Positions 43,147 through 54,540 of a stretch of 64,000 nt of DNA are shown piece after piece (positions within the stretch are counted from its first letter, which is position 1; every line of letters starts with the position of its first letter). The notes under the pieces are model-generated. The model did no database searches, was not told where the DNA came from, and worked only from the letters and a program-made list of their open reading frames with translations. Source of the DNA: Nicotiana tabacum (Eukaryota > Streptophyta > Magnoliopsida > Solanales > Solanaceae); assembly GCF_000715075.1 (NCBI RefSeq), contig NC_134087.1, positions 154,057,436-154,121,435 of the forward strand. Direction: 5' to 3'. The position numbers and the translations under genes were made by a program.

Positions 43147-44823
43147 TTAACCACTGGGTTCCCCATCAATATTGCCAAAACCATTAACAACTTCAATATC
43201 ATTAACTTCAGTCAGCAAGCTCCCGAGAGGATTCTCAAACTCCATGCCACCAGGCGTCTTCCCCACAAAGTGTGCATCGTGATGTGCAGGTAAAGGATTT
43301 TGCGCGATATTCTGGGTGTCACTATCTTGGATCACAATCAGATTTTCCTGGATCATCCTTTCTATTTCTCTTTTCAAATCCCGACAACTTTCAACATTGT
43401 GCCCCTGGGCATTGGAATGGTATTCACACCTTTTAGAAGGGTCAAAGCTTCTTAAACGTGGGTCCACATGATTTGGAGGAATAGATGCAATCATGTCATG
43501 ATGCTTTAACTTCTCAAATAAGCTTTCATAGGACTCTCCTATTGGTGTAAAATTATCTTTCAACCTTCGTTCCCCTTTATACCTCTGGCTTGGATGTGGG
43601 TTATAGGGCACTTGAAAGTTTTGTGGAGGCTTCTGGAGATTTTGTGATGCTCGTGCTCGCCTTCTGGGGTGTTTTGGTGGTTGGGCAACATACTGAGGTG
43701 GAACAACAGAGTGTTGTGGGTTCTGAGGGGGATAATAATGCTCAGGGGATTCATGGAAAACTTGAGGAGGCTGCTCATACCTTCGAGATGTTCTCCTGGG
43801 ACCTCTTCTTGACCCTGATGTCATCATGATTTCTTCAATCTTCTCATTTGTGTCGCTAAAATTATCAGACTCAACCCGGACAGCGTGAGTTGCGGCTTTA
43901 AAAACTGCTTGACTTATAATTTTGCCTGTCTTAAGACCATTCTCTATCATTTCTCCCATTTTGATTGTTTCCGAGAAGGATTTGCCAACTGCGGACATCA
44001 TGTTTTGAAAGTAATCTGGCTCTTGTGCTAGAAGGAAGACAGTTATTAGCTCGTGGTCATCCATGGGTGGCTTAACTCAAGCTGCTTGCTCTCTCCATTT
44101 AATGGCATATTCCCTGAAACTTTCACTTGGTTTCTTCTTCAGGTTTGAAAGGGCAATGCGGTCTGGGGCAATGTCGATGCTGTATTGGAACTGTTTGATA
44201 AAGGCCTGTGCCATGTCGTTCCAGACATACCAGCGAGACGTGTCTTGATCCATAAACCATTCAGAGGCTACTCCCGTAAGGCTTTCCACAAAATAAGCCA
44301 TCAACAATTCTTCATTTCTTCCCGCACCTCTCAGTTGATTGCAATACCTTTTCAGGTGGGCTATTGGATCTCCATGTCCATCGTACTTTTCAAATTTGGG
44401 AGTCTTGAAACCAGGCGGCAAGTGGGCATCGGGGAACACACATAGATCTTTGAAGGAAACACTCTTTTGACCTGCCAACCCTTGCCTGTTTTTCAACCAT
44501 TGTTCTAATCTTTTCACTCTTTGGGTTATTTCTTCTTGTACCATCTTTCGGGCAGACTCTTTAATCTTTGCAGGAAGATCAAACGAGTACGAGTGGCACT
44601 CAGGAAAGTGGTACTGCTCTTGTTGTGTCGCAAATTGTGACTCATGACGAGGCTGTCCTTGCCCACTGGCCCATGCTTGAGACACTTCGGTCATTTGCTG
44701 TTTCAGTATTCTATTTTTCTCCGGCACAGTAGACTCTTGTTGAACCCTCTGACCCTGAGTCTCTTGAGCATTTGTAACAACTTCGATGTCAGTTATCATT
44801 TTCCTTGGATCTTGCGTTTCCAT
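43147..44823 (-). pseudogene. gag: gag of element 4, nearly intact (one internal stop)
   Basis: From METQDPRKMI at 44823 to a TAA at 43147 there are 558 sense-position codons interrupted once, by TGA at 44077. The start follows from the consistent helical N-terminus; a longer start eight codons upstream is possible. In order: Gln/Glu-rich N-terminus, helical segment (KMVQEEITQRVKRLEQWLKN), the gag core at about residues 140-255 (LPPGFKTPKFEKYDG, AHLKRYCNQLRGAG, SEWFMDQD, SFREYAIKWREQ), a Pro/Gln-rich basic linker, and a zinc-finger-like CEYHSNAQGHNVESC near residue 465. The stop sits before VKPP, where an Arg CGA codon would give TGA by one C-to-T change. Gag would form particles; this is the only coding region of the element. 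Confidence 0.9.
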
Positions 44824-46830
44824 CTTACCACAAACCGACAACCTCAACTTTCTTCATAATTCAAAATAAAACATGTTAGAATGGACTCAGTCGGTCCTTA
44901 TTACTATCAATTTTTTTCATTTCTGCATTTTTTCTTTCACTTCTTTTTAATGGTGATCGAACCTGATGTGGGTTGCCTACGTATCATGTAGGAACATGAA
45001 TCAGATCTTGCGTAGTTCGGACAGATCAGGAATAAAGTAAATAAACCATTTTTTTTGAACTTTTCGAAAGAAAGACATATAAAGAAAAAAGAAAATATTT
45101 TTTTGGATTTTGGTTTTTCTTCAGCATTTTTGCAAAGAAAGGCTTCTAAAGAAAAAAGATTTTTTTTTTTGAATTTCGACTTTTATTTATTTTTTTATTT
45201 TTTTGGAATTTCGATAGAAAAACTTCTAAAGAAGAAGAAATATATTTTTGCATTTATGGATTTTTATTCTGAAGTTAGGAAAGAAGTACTTCTAAAGAAA
45301 GAGAAAGTATTTTTGAATCTTGAATTTTCTTTTCGATTTTTGAAAGAAGAATGAAAATATTTTTTTATTTTTTTTTTATTTTGAGAAGCAACTAAAAGAA
45401 AATATTTTTTGTATTTTTAAGTTGTGTTTCAAAGAAAAACTTTTCTAAAGAAGTAAAAGAATTTTTTTTTTGGATTTTTGAAAATTGGGGTCCCAAAAAA
45501 AAAGACTTTTCCAGAGAAGAAGTAAAGGAATTTTTTTTTTTGGATTTTTTTGAAAATTATGGGCCGGAACCGATGAGGTTTGCCTACATATCTCACATCC
45601 GGTGAGAATCAGACCCGCGTAGTTCGCCCAACATAAACTAAACTTGTAAACAAGACTCCTTTTTTCAAATAAATTAAACTAAAAAAAGACAAATTTTTTT
45701 CATTTTTCAAAATTTCGGCAGGGTTTTGACACTACTTGGACATTAGTTTTATTTTTCTAAAATAAGTAGTTATCTCCCTACACTGCTATTTTTCTTTTTC
45801 TCTTTTTCCCGATTTTCAAAAATTCCCGATTTCAGAAGCCGGTCAGCATGCAGATCTGAAGCAAATAAATGCGCAAAACAAACAGGATGCAGCAGAATGG
45901 TCTTTTCATTTCCGGTTGCTTGTCCTAGATGGACCCAACCCCTGTGTTGAGTCCCCTAAGTTAAATGCAACATGATGCAAATAAGCGTTCCTACTAGGGA
46001 TCCGGCATGAGTTTTGTTATACTAGGTTTATCCTGGGTGTTTGTTCTAGACCTGGCTTACCCGAGCGGACAACTCGAGCCGAGGATGGGAACTGCGTACC
46101 GATAACCAAAAGATCATCCGATTTTGCAACTCCTTCGAATCCTCGTTCTATTTTGGGATAGGACACTAACAGAAAGAAGTCACGACCAACGTGCACTCCT
46201 CAAGAGAGAGAAGAGAGGGATTTCGTAGCAGTTTATATATACAGTTCAGCTAATATCAAAGCGGTAAGAGTAATATTTTGCACATTTAGGCTAAAACATG
46301 TAATAAAATCAGATAATAAATGAATCCAAATAATAACAATTATTCTAAGCTCGAATTCTTGAACCCTGAACTAGAGATTCTGGGTTACCTCCCCAGTAGA
46401 TATTCAGTCCCCTAAGTCAAATGCAATATAATGCAAATAAACATTCCTACTAGGGATCCGGCATGAAGTCAAGTTATTCTAGGTTCAACCTGGGCATATG
46501 TTCTAGACAGTGTACCCGAGCGGACAACTCGAGTGAGGAAGGAGCTCCTTTCCGGGAACCAAAAGGCCAGCCGGCTTAGAAACTTTCCGAGCCACTTTTA
46601 TTTCAGGGTATGACACTAACAGAATAGGGAGTCTCAACCAGTAAGCACATCCCCGGAGGTAAGAAGAGAAGGGTTTCAACAAAGTTTATATACAATTCAG
46701 ATAATATCAAAGTGGTAAAAGCAGCATTTAGCACATTGGGCCCAAACATGTAACAAAATCAGATAAAACTAAATATAACAATTTATCTAAGATCGAATTT
46801 CTAACCCTGAACCAGTGGTTCTGGGTTAAG
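44824..46830 (-). other. Leader of element 4, low-complexity and duplicated
   Basis: From 45050 to 45560 it is a degenerate repeat of T- and A-runs with AAAGAAAGGCTTCTAAAG-type units. From 45942 to 46830 a ~450-bp segment occurs twice in tandem beside the primer site. The open frame at 45055-45354 is low complexity, not a gene. Confidence 0.7.
45942..46830. repeat. ~450-bp tandem duplication next to the primer site
   Basis: Both copies share AGTCCCCTAAGT, CCTACTAGGGATCCGGCATG, ACCCGAGCGGACAACTCGAG, GTTTATATA, CATGTAA(C/T)AAAATCAGATAA and end with CCTGAAC and TTCTGGGTT. Copies start at about 45950 and 46402. Confidence 0.88.
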
Positions 46831-46848
46831 TCCCCAGCGGAGTCGCCA
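46831..46848 (-). other. tRNA-Arg primer binding site of element 4
   Basis: Minus-strand TGGCGACTCCGCTGGGGA, four bases from the LTR edge, matches the complement of a plant tRNA-Arg 3' end at the start (TGGCGACTCC). Confidence 0.85.
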
Positions 46849-46852
46849 GAGC

Positions 46853-49800
46853 TGTCACACCTCCTTTTTCACCCGCGCCGCCGCGAAAGGGGCGCGGAAG
46901 GGAGTTTTTTCCAATTAAAGGACAATCGAAACAGGATTTATTTATTTGTTTCAGAGTCGCCACTTGGGAGATTTATGGTGTCCCAAGTCACCGGTGAATC
47001 CCGAATCGAGGAAAAGAATGACTCTGTTTAATAGTCTGCGCACCAGAAATCCGGATAAGGAATTCTGTTAACCCGGGAGAAGGTGTTAGGCATTCCCGAG
47101 TTCCGTGGTTCTAGCACGGTCGCTCAGCTGTCATATTCGTCTTGATTATCTAATATAATACATGTTGAACATATGTGTGAATTTTAACTTTTAACAGCTT
47201 TTATCATTATTATTATTTTTATCGAGAATTGCAACATCGTGAAAATATATCTCGAACCACGTCACAGTCAATGTACCCGTGGTCGTCGACACACTTTGAC
47301 TCCGTTGAGATTTGGATTTGGGTCACATAAATGTGCACCCGAGTTTAGGAAAATAACATTATTAAATACGCGCCTAAAGACTAACGCGTTGTTATTATTT
47401 TGGGTAGGGCCGTGAAATTTGCTAAACGGCCCGTCCCGGAATCTAAGTATTTTAAAACAAATAATTATTGAGGGCCCCGCAATTTTGTATTTATTTTGGC
47501 GAAGCACGCCTCATTTATTTTAAGGATATCCTAAAGTGACTACATTTCTATTAAATTCATCTCTAAAATAAAAGAGAAAAAATCCTAATTAATTACATGT
47601 TTTCACTAAATTTAGCTACATATTAAATGCTAGATTAAGACAAATGTTAACGGAAAGGAATATTACTAAAATTGAAATTATAAATAAAATACGGAATCGA
47701 CAAATAATATATTCAAAAGAAACTAATTATCCTATAACTAGATTAAACTCGCATTGTTAGATGACTTGAACCGTTGGAATTAATTATTTACAACTATTTG
47801 AAACTAGAATCAATCTTAATTACTAATGCATATTCGAAAGTTTATTAAATTTAAACATTAACTCGTCTTGTTTGAACTCAAATCATGCCATAATGCCTAA
47901 TTCGCGAAATTAATTTAAATTCATGCTTTAACTAAATTTAGCTACATGTTCACGATTAACCTAATGTTGACAATATTAAAACCTTCATAGCTAGTGAACT
48001 TAATCAGTTTTGCCAAGCCGATTCACTAAAGACCAACTTATGTTATTTTCCTCTTATTCCAATTATTAAACAGTTTGATAGTAATGAGCATGCTTAAATA
48101 TATACTACCTAATAATCAAGTTAAAGCAAAGTATTATTTAATACATCACTATAAGATGCCTAGTTATGCAAAGCGACAGAAATTTACAGAATAATAATAC
48201 ATGAAATAGCCTAAATACAATTAGTAAAAGAAACAAAGAAAATGTTAAATTAAAACTTCAAAGTTCCATTCTTCATATGTATTCATGCTTTCACATTTCA
48301 GTTTACAATATCGACAAGGTTACAGCCGTGTACCTGGTATTGGAAGTAAAAGAAAAGGAAGATCAGCAGAAATGCAGTAGCATATAACAATAGCAACACC
48401 CCGCAACCAGTAACAACCAGCAACGAGAAACCAGTGACAGATTTTAAAATCAAAATAACAATCCAGCAATAACATGTGAAGTAGTAGCAAATAACCAACT
48501 AAACTCAAGGAACAAACCACATAAAAATTCAGAAACACCAACAATAATCAACAGGCAAAAACAAAATGAACCTTTTTTTTAGATTGAAAGACCAGTTAAT
48601 GTTTAACCCTTAGTTTTCTCTTAATGTTCAGAAAATTCTTTCTTTTAAACTCTCTTCAAATTCGAATCCTCAAAAATCTTTTTTATCTTTCCAAATTCTT
48701 CCCCCTCCTATTTTCGGAATTCTTCCCCCTATTTATTTACAAACTTGAAGCATTTAAACTAAAATCCCACCATCTTCTACTCATCCCCCTTTAACTTCCC
48801 ACTACTTAATGTTTTGTCCCCCACTATATTAAACAAATACATTAGTTCCCACTAACCCATATCTTTTCTTTAATTAATTCCATTATTCCCCACTACCGCA
48901 TGCTTTGTCCCCCACTATATTAAACAATGTATTAATTCTCCACCATTATGTCTTGTCCCCCACTACGTATTATTTTAATATTATTTAATACTTAGTGGAC
49001 AGAGCACTCATTAATTATTTTTAAGACTCCTTTAAAATCCCGAAAATGCCCTTGAAAGTACTGTAATTTACCATTCTACCCCTGAAAATATTGTAATTTA
49101 CCATTCTACCCCCATCAGCTATAACCAATTCGCCTAATCAATCTAACCAAAATACAGCAGCTATAACCAATTTCTAACAAATTTCGTCAGCAAATTTAGG
49201 CTAGAAACTCAATATTTTTGATTGAACAATATTTTTAACAACAAACATACTTTCAGTTTCAATAACAGTAACAAATTGAACAAAACAAACAAGTATATTC
49301 AAATCACTAAACTCAATAATCAATTGAACTTTAAATTAAATCTAACAACATGATTAAACTAAACACTTCTATATTAAAACTAAACAAGAACATAAAACAA
49401 ACTGAAGAAATAATCAAGAAATGACAACAACGAACAAGAAAAGAATCAAACATATACTGATTTCAAATCCGAGAATATCAAACAAAATACGGACAGAAAT
49501 GAAACTTAAACCAACTAACCGGAAATGACCAACGACGAACTCGAACGGAAATGGAAAACTCGAACCAAGACTGCCAACGACCTAACGGATCTCGACTTCA
49601 ACGACAACCCACCTTCTCTTTTAACCTCGACGAACTCAGAACGACAAACAACGACCTCGACGGATTGAACCTGAAGAAACGACGAGACATCAGGTTGTTT
49701 GGACGTGAGGCAGTGTGTATGTGTGTTGAGCAGCAGCAGGGTGGGTTCTTGGGTGTTCTTTGCTGGAGGTCGACAAGGCAGTCATGGGAGGTGAAGCAGA

Positions 49801-50414
49801 AGAAGCAGCAACGTTTGGTTGGAGCTCGACGAAGGCAGCAGCAATGGTGTTATGGTCGTCGATGGCTGGTGTTATGGGGCGGACCGGGTCAGGTCGACCC
49901 GGTGGGGGTTATTTGGTTTGGGCCTGGTTGATTTAAATTAGAAGGTTGATTTAATCCGATTTTCTTCCTCTTTTATTGCTTCTTTTTTCTTCTTTTATTT
50001 TTTCTTAAACTAAAACTAAATTCTAAAAATCCTAAATTATCATATAGAACTAAATTAATTTATAAAAGTGCAAATTAACTCTCAATAACAATTAACACAC
50101 AATTAAATAGCAATTACGATAAAATCACACAATTTGGACATTAAATGCTAAAAATGCAACGTTCAATATTTTTATGATTTTTTGTTCTTGTAAAAACAAA
50201 CTTAATTGCTCCTAATTGTAGAATTAAATCCTAAATACAAATGTGACATATTTTTGTATTTTTTATTAATTTAACAAATAAACATGCATGGACAAATACA
50301 AATAATTATCCAAAAATGCCACAAAATCCTCAAAATTGCATACAAAAGGAAAATTGTTTTTATTTTGACTTTTTGGGAGTAATTTTCATATAGGGAAAAA
50401 ATCACGTGCTTACA
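46853..50414 (-). repeat. 5' LTR of element 4 (3562 bp)
   Basis: Full-length copy. It includes 48290-50222, absent from the other LTR, where CCCCCACTATATTAAACAA-like repeats (48780-48980) and a GC-richer block (49500-49930) lie. The plus-strand open frame at 49551-49931 is antisense to the LTR and lacks any domain. Frames at 47268-47507, 48298-48544 and 50271-50534 are LTR shadows. Confidence 0.92.
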
Positions 50415-50419
50415 CCGCT
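50415..50419. other. Right target-site duplication of element 4 (CCGCT)
   Basis: Identical to 38091-38095. Confidence 0.95.
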
Positions 50420-51238
50420 CCTTAAAGGACAAGATACAGTCCTTGATTGATAACAAGATTATTGTGGCAAAGGAACCCGCTCCAAATGTCCGCAACAACC
50501 CTCTACCAGACCACAAGGGTGGGGGTATCCACATGATTGAAATAGAAGACGACTAGGATCCCGAGGGATCAATCAGGGTTGATCGCAGAAGGCGATGACC
50601 CAAAGAAAGGCAATAATTACCATCAATACAATCATAGTCCAGATTCACGCGTTTAAGGGCGCTGAGGTGAATATGTCTGTGCCACTTGAGTTTGAAGCAA
50701 CATCATCCGCAAAGACACCAGCACCGATTGAGGTTGAATTCATGTCTCCGGCAAATGCACCTGCACCATTTAAGGTTCCAGTTTTGCTACCCAAGGCACA
50801 TGCTCCGTTCTGGGTGAGGATATCCATACCGATCCCAGTGGCAATGTCGACCATGACACTATTCCATACAAAGGTTGTACCATGGGACTATACAGTCGAG
50901 GCAAGGCGGAAAGGCAAGGTCAGCATTGAGGAAACTATCGTAGCACAGGGTATGACAAGAACTGGTAGAGTCTATACCCCTGAATATCTAGCTGAGTCAA
51001 GCAAGCAGGCCTCCAATCGGCCACCCAGCATTGAGACAGGTCCAGACGACCTTTTGAGGAAATACAGGCCAAGGAGTATTCGGTCATTGACCAGTTACAC
51101 AAGACGCCAACATAAATCTCCATCCTCTCCCTGCTACAAAACTCCAAGTCACACAAGAATGCTCTATTAAAAGTGCTGAGTGAAGCATACATACCAAGTA
51201 ATATCACTGGCGGGGAAATGGCTAACATGGTATGACAA
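50420..51238 (+). pseudogene. gag: gag 3' end and gag-protease linker of element 3
   Basis: After the CCGCT duplication the gag frame resumes with LKDKIQSLIDNKIIVAKEP and HKGGGIHMIEIEDD, stopping at a TAG at 50554. A frameshift near 50580 leads to a 190-codon stretch (50595-51170) rich in Ala/Pro with EARRKGKVSIEETIVAQGMT and TRTGRVYTPEYLAES, the linker that normally joins gag to protease in Tat elements. No catalytic motif lies here. Another frame change before 51239 links to the protease. The C-terminal helical and acidic segment probably continues the RNA-binding tail. Confidence 0.75.
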
Positions 51239-51778
51239 GTGCTGGAGAGCCATAAGGTCACCTTTTATGAGGACAAGCTGCCACCTGAAGGGCTGGGGCA
51301 CAACAAAGCGCTGCACATCACTGTGCAATGCGAGGACAATTTTATCACCAGAATCCTGATCGACGGAAGTTCCAGTCTTAACATTTGTCCGCCGGTAACA
51401 CTTAAGAAGTTGGGTAAAGGACTACACAAGATAAAAGATGGAGCTATTAATGTGAAATCCTTTGATGGTTCTCAGAGGTCCACCATTGGTGAGATCATTC
51501 TATGCTTGCAAATAGGACCAACATGGTTCGATGTCGATTTCCAGGTAATAGATGTGCCAGCATCTTACAACCTACTATTGGGACATCCATGGATTCATGT
51601 TGCTAGGGCCGTAGCATCAACACTGCATCAAGCAGTAAAATTTGAATGGAATCACCAGGAGGTGATCATTCACGGTGACGGTAGCAACCCTATATATAGT
51701 CGCCAGACCATTCTGGCAATCGAGGGAAGAAGGAAGCTGGGTGGAGAGACTTACCACCACATTGAACGGGTTCAGTAA
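51239..51778 (+). pseudogene. Aspartic protease segment of element 3
   Basis: VTFYEDKLPPEGLGHNKALH leads into the active-site region RILIDGSSSLNICPP, in which Asp-Gly is followed by Ser-Ser-Ser, and then SYNLLLGHPWIHVARAVAST, the second conserved motif. The ~130-residue span fits one retropepsin domain. It would process the polyprotein. The frame ends in a TAA after a frameshift, and the downstream G-patch-like piece continues in another frame. Confidence 0.8.
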
Positions 51779-52410
51779 CAAAATCGTGAGTATACTGAAT
51801 TGGAGTGGGTACAAACCTGGAAAAGGGCTCGGCAAGAACCTTCAAGGAATCGTTAAGCCCATAAAACTCAAGAAACATGGCACTACTTTCGGTTTGTGAT
51901 ATGATTACACCTGGGAGGAATTCAACAACTGGTCGCCACCATGGCGCGGTCCTTATTATCTGCTAGGTAGCCAATACCATGTCTAGAGCAGACTTTCCAA
52001 CAGGTTTACATTGTTTATGGGTCAGACGAAGAAGAAGCACTCGCAGCGGTGAAGAACTTGTTCCTAAAAGACAATGAGATGGACTATTGTGTTGTTCTCG
52101 AGGAGGAGGGGCGGAAGGCCCTTCCATACAGGCTGTGAGCAGAGGGGCACGCCTCAACAATTGGACCATCAGGACAACCAGAGCCTGACGAGCTTCGGGG
52201 TAGCAATGCTAAAACAAGCATCATTCACTGTTTTATTTACTAAATGATTTTCTTTTCAGATTTTCAATTCCCGCAATAAGATCTTTAATGTTCAAAACAG
52301 TTATGCAATTTATCAAAGCATTTTGACTTTTCTTATAAATCAACACTCATTATCATTTTTTCTCATTACTTTACTTATACAACATTGCTATTACTTATCT
52401 TGATGATCCA
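51779..52410 (+). pseudogene. G-patch-like segment and protease-RT linker of element 3
   Basis: In the frame ending at 51899 the sequence NWSGYKPGKGLGKNLQGIVK resembles the Gly-rich G-patch found between protease and RT in Tat-type elements (family knowledge). The following 500 bases are broken by stops and frame changes; fragments such as YVVLEEEG-like acidic stretches at about 52080 are not assignable. The G-patch is a short nucleic-acid-binding or helicase-partner motif; its role in these elements is unclear to me. Confidence 0.55.
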
Positions 52411-54057
52411 ATGACTGTGACATACAATGAGACAACACAACAAACGAATATTGATTCAGAGCAAGATGACATACCTGACAAAATTGTTAGAAAAGTTAAG
52501 AACTTTGAGAACAGGCCTAAGTCCAACCTGGACGAGACAGAAATTGTTCACTTGGGAGATGCAAAAAACGTCAAGGAAACACGAATCAGCGTTCACCTAT
52601 CGCCATCAGAAAAGAAAGAGTACACAGAATTTCTAAAGGAATATGAGGACATATTCACCTGGTCGTATGATGATATGACTAGTCTGAGTACGTCTATTGT
52701 GGCTCACAAACTGCCGACCGATCCGACATGTTCGCCGGTAAAGAAAAAGCTCAAAAAGTTCAAGCCTAATATGAGTTTGAAAATCAAGGAAGAAGTCACC
52801 AAGCAGGTCAAAGCAAAGGTTCTCAGGGTAGTAGAATACCCAATATGGTTAGCCAACATCGTGCCGGTGCCAAATAAGGATGGGAAGGTCAGAGTCTATG
52901 TCGACTACCGGGATCTCAATCGGGCCAGTCCGAAAGACGACTTCCTTTTGTCGAATATACACATCCTGATTGACAATTACGCCAAGCATGAACTATAGTC
53001 ATTTGTAGATTGTTTCGCTAGTTATCATCAGATCTAGATGGATGAAGAAGATGCTGAGAAAATGGCTTTCATTATGCCGTGGGGAATGTACTGTTACAAG
53101 ATGATGCCGTTCGGACTGAAGAATACAGGGGCCACCTACATGAGGGCCATGACTACCATTTTCCATGATATGATACACAAGGAGATAGAGGTATATGTAG
53201 ATGATGTTATCATCAAGTCCAAGAAGGCCATTGATCACATGGAAGATTTGAGGAAGTTCTTCAATAGACTGCGGAGGTACAACCTGAAACTGAATCCCGC
53301 GAAGTGCGCATTTGGGGTTCCTGCTGGAAAATTGCTTGGGTTTATTGTGAGTCACCGAGGAATAGAACTGGATCCATCAAAAGTCAAGACTATTCAAGAA
53401 TTTCCACCGCCAAAGAACAATAAAGATGTGGTGAGCTTCCTGGGAAGGCTCAACTACATCAGTCGATTCATAGCACAATCTACAGTTATTTGTGAGCCAA
53501 GCTTTAAGATGTTGAAGAAGGACGCCGCTACCAAATGGACTGATGACTGCCAAAAGGCCTTCGACAGAATCAAGGAGTACCTGTCAACACCACCAGTCTT
53601 AGTCCCACCCGAGCCAGGTAGACCCTTATTACTCTATCTTGCAGTATTAGATGGAGATTTCGGTTGCGTTCTGGGACAGCATGATGAAAAGGGGAGGAAG
53701 GAACAAGCCATTTATTACCTCAGTAAGAAGTTCACCCCGTATGAGGCCTGGTATTCTCTATTAGAGTGCACCTATTGTGCTTTGACTTGGGTAGCTTAGA
53801 AGCTGAGACATTATTTCTGTGCCTATACTACATATCTCATATCAAGGATGGATCCTTTGAAGTACATCTTTCAGAAGCCCATGCCTACTGGCAAGTTAGC
53901 CAAGTGGCAAATCCTGTTGAGTGAGTTTGACATTGTTTACGTAACTCAGAAATCGGTCAAGGGACAAGCATTGGCAGACCACCTTGCTGAGAATCCCATG
54001 GATGGAGAATATGAACCCCTAAAAACGTATTTTCTGATGAAGAGGTATCATTCATAG
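52411..54057 (+). pseudogene. pol: Reverse transcriptase and RNase H of element 3
   Basis: One frame broken by stops at 52996, 53035, 53797 and 54055. RT runs from VHLSPSEKKEYTEFLKEYED and FTWSYDDM through VPNKDGKVRVYVDYRDLNRA, YCYKMMPFGLKNTGATY, the catalytic YVDDVIIKS at about 53195-53220 and FLGRLNYISRFIA. RNase H follows: LLLYLAVLDGDFGCVLGQHD, YYLSKKFTPYE and the terminal GQALADHLAENP at about 53970. In working copies it makes cDNA and removes the RNA strand. The stops at 52996, 53035 and 53797 all lie where Gln is expected. The protein is not recoverable as a product here. Confidence 0.88.
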
Positions 54058-54540
54058 GAGAAGACATTGCAGAATCCTATTACGGTTGGAGAATGTTCTT
54101 CGATGGAGCGGCAAATTTCAAAGGAGTTGGCATAGGAGCAGTCCTAGTATCAAAAACCGATCAGCATTATCTGGTGTCCCCCAAACTCAGGTTCCCATGC
54201 ACCAACAACATAGCCGAATATGAAGCCTGCTTCTTAGGACCCAAAATGGCCATTGACATGAACGTTCAAGAGTTGCTAGTAATTGGAGATTCAGACTTGC
54301 TTATACATTAGGTACGAGAAGAATTGGCGACCAAGAACTCCAAGATACTCTCGTATCTGCATCATGTAAGGGAATTGAGAAAGAGGTTACGAAGACAGAG
54401 TTCCAACATGTTCCCAGAGTCCAGAATGAGTTCACTGATGCGTTGGCTGCCCTGTCATCTATGATACAGCATCCGGACAAGAATTTCATTGATCCCATCC
54501 CAGTAAAGATCCACGATCAGCCAACTTAATATGCCCATGT
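54058..54540 (+). pseudogene. Second RNase H domain of element 3 (Tat hallmark)
   Basis: After a frame change, WRMFFDGAANFKGVGIGAVL begins an additional RNase H of the type seen in Tat/Ogre elements. Acidic residues at FFDGA, AEYEA and IGDSD match the catalytic D-E-D set. The frame stops at a TAG at 54309 and the tail (VREELATKNSKILSYL, then shifted) is degenerate. This domain is the strongest evidence for the Tat lineage. Confidence 0.82.

Larger units (their letters stand above)
38096..50414 (-). mobile_element. Element 4: gag-only Tat-like LTR retrotransposon
   Basis: LTRs on the plus strand run TGTCACACCTCC to GTGCTTACA, so on its own strand the element starts TGTAAGCACG and ends GGTGTGACA. 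A tRNA-Arg primer site lies beside the right LTR and a purine tract beside the left, fixing the minus orientation. The 7.1-kb interior contains one gag region and long tandem-repeat spacers; no protease, RT, RNase H or integrase motif is visible on either strand. It would need proteins from a related element, making it non-autonomous (inference; TR-GAG type). Length 12319 bp. Confidence 0.9.

Noticed and set aside
42819..43202. Hydrophobic 127-codon minus-strand frame
   Set aside because: It overlaps the gag end in another frame and its downstream part is Val/Leu/Phe-rich from AT-rich sequence; no membrane-protein family recognised.
49551..49931. 126-codon plus-strand open frame
   Set aside because: It is antisense within the 5' LTR of element 4, Gln/Arg/Gly-rich with no domain.
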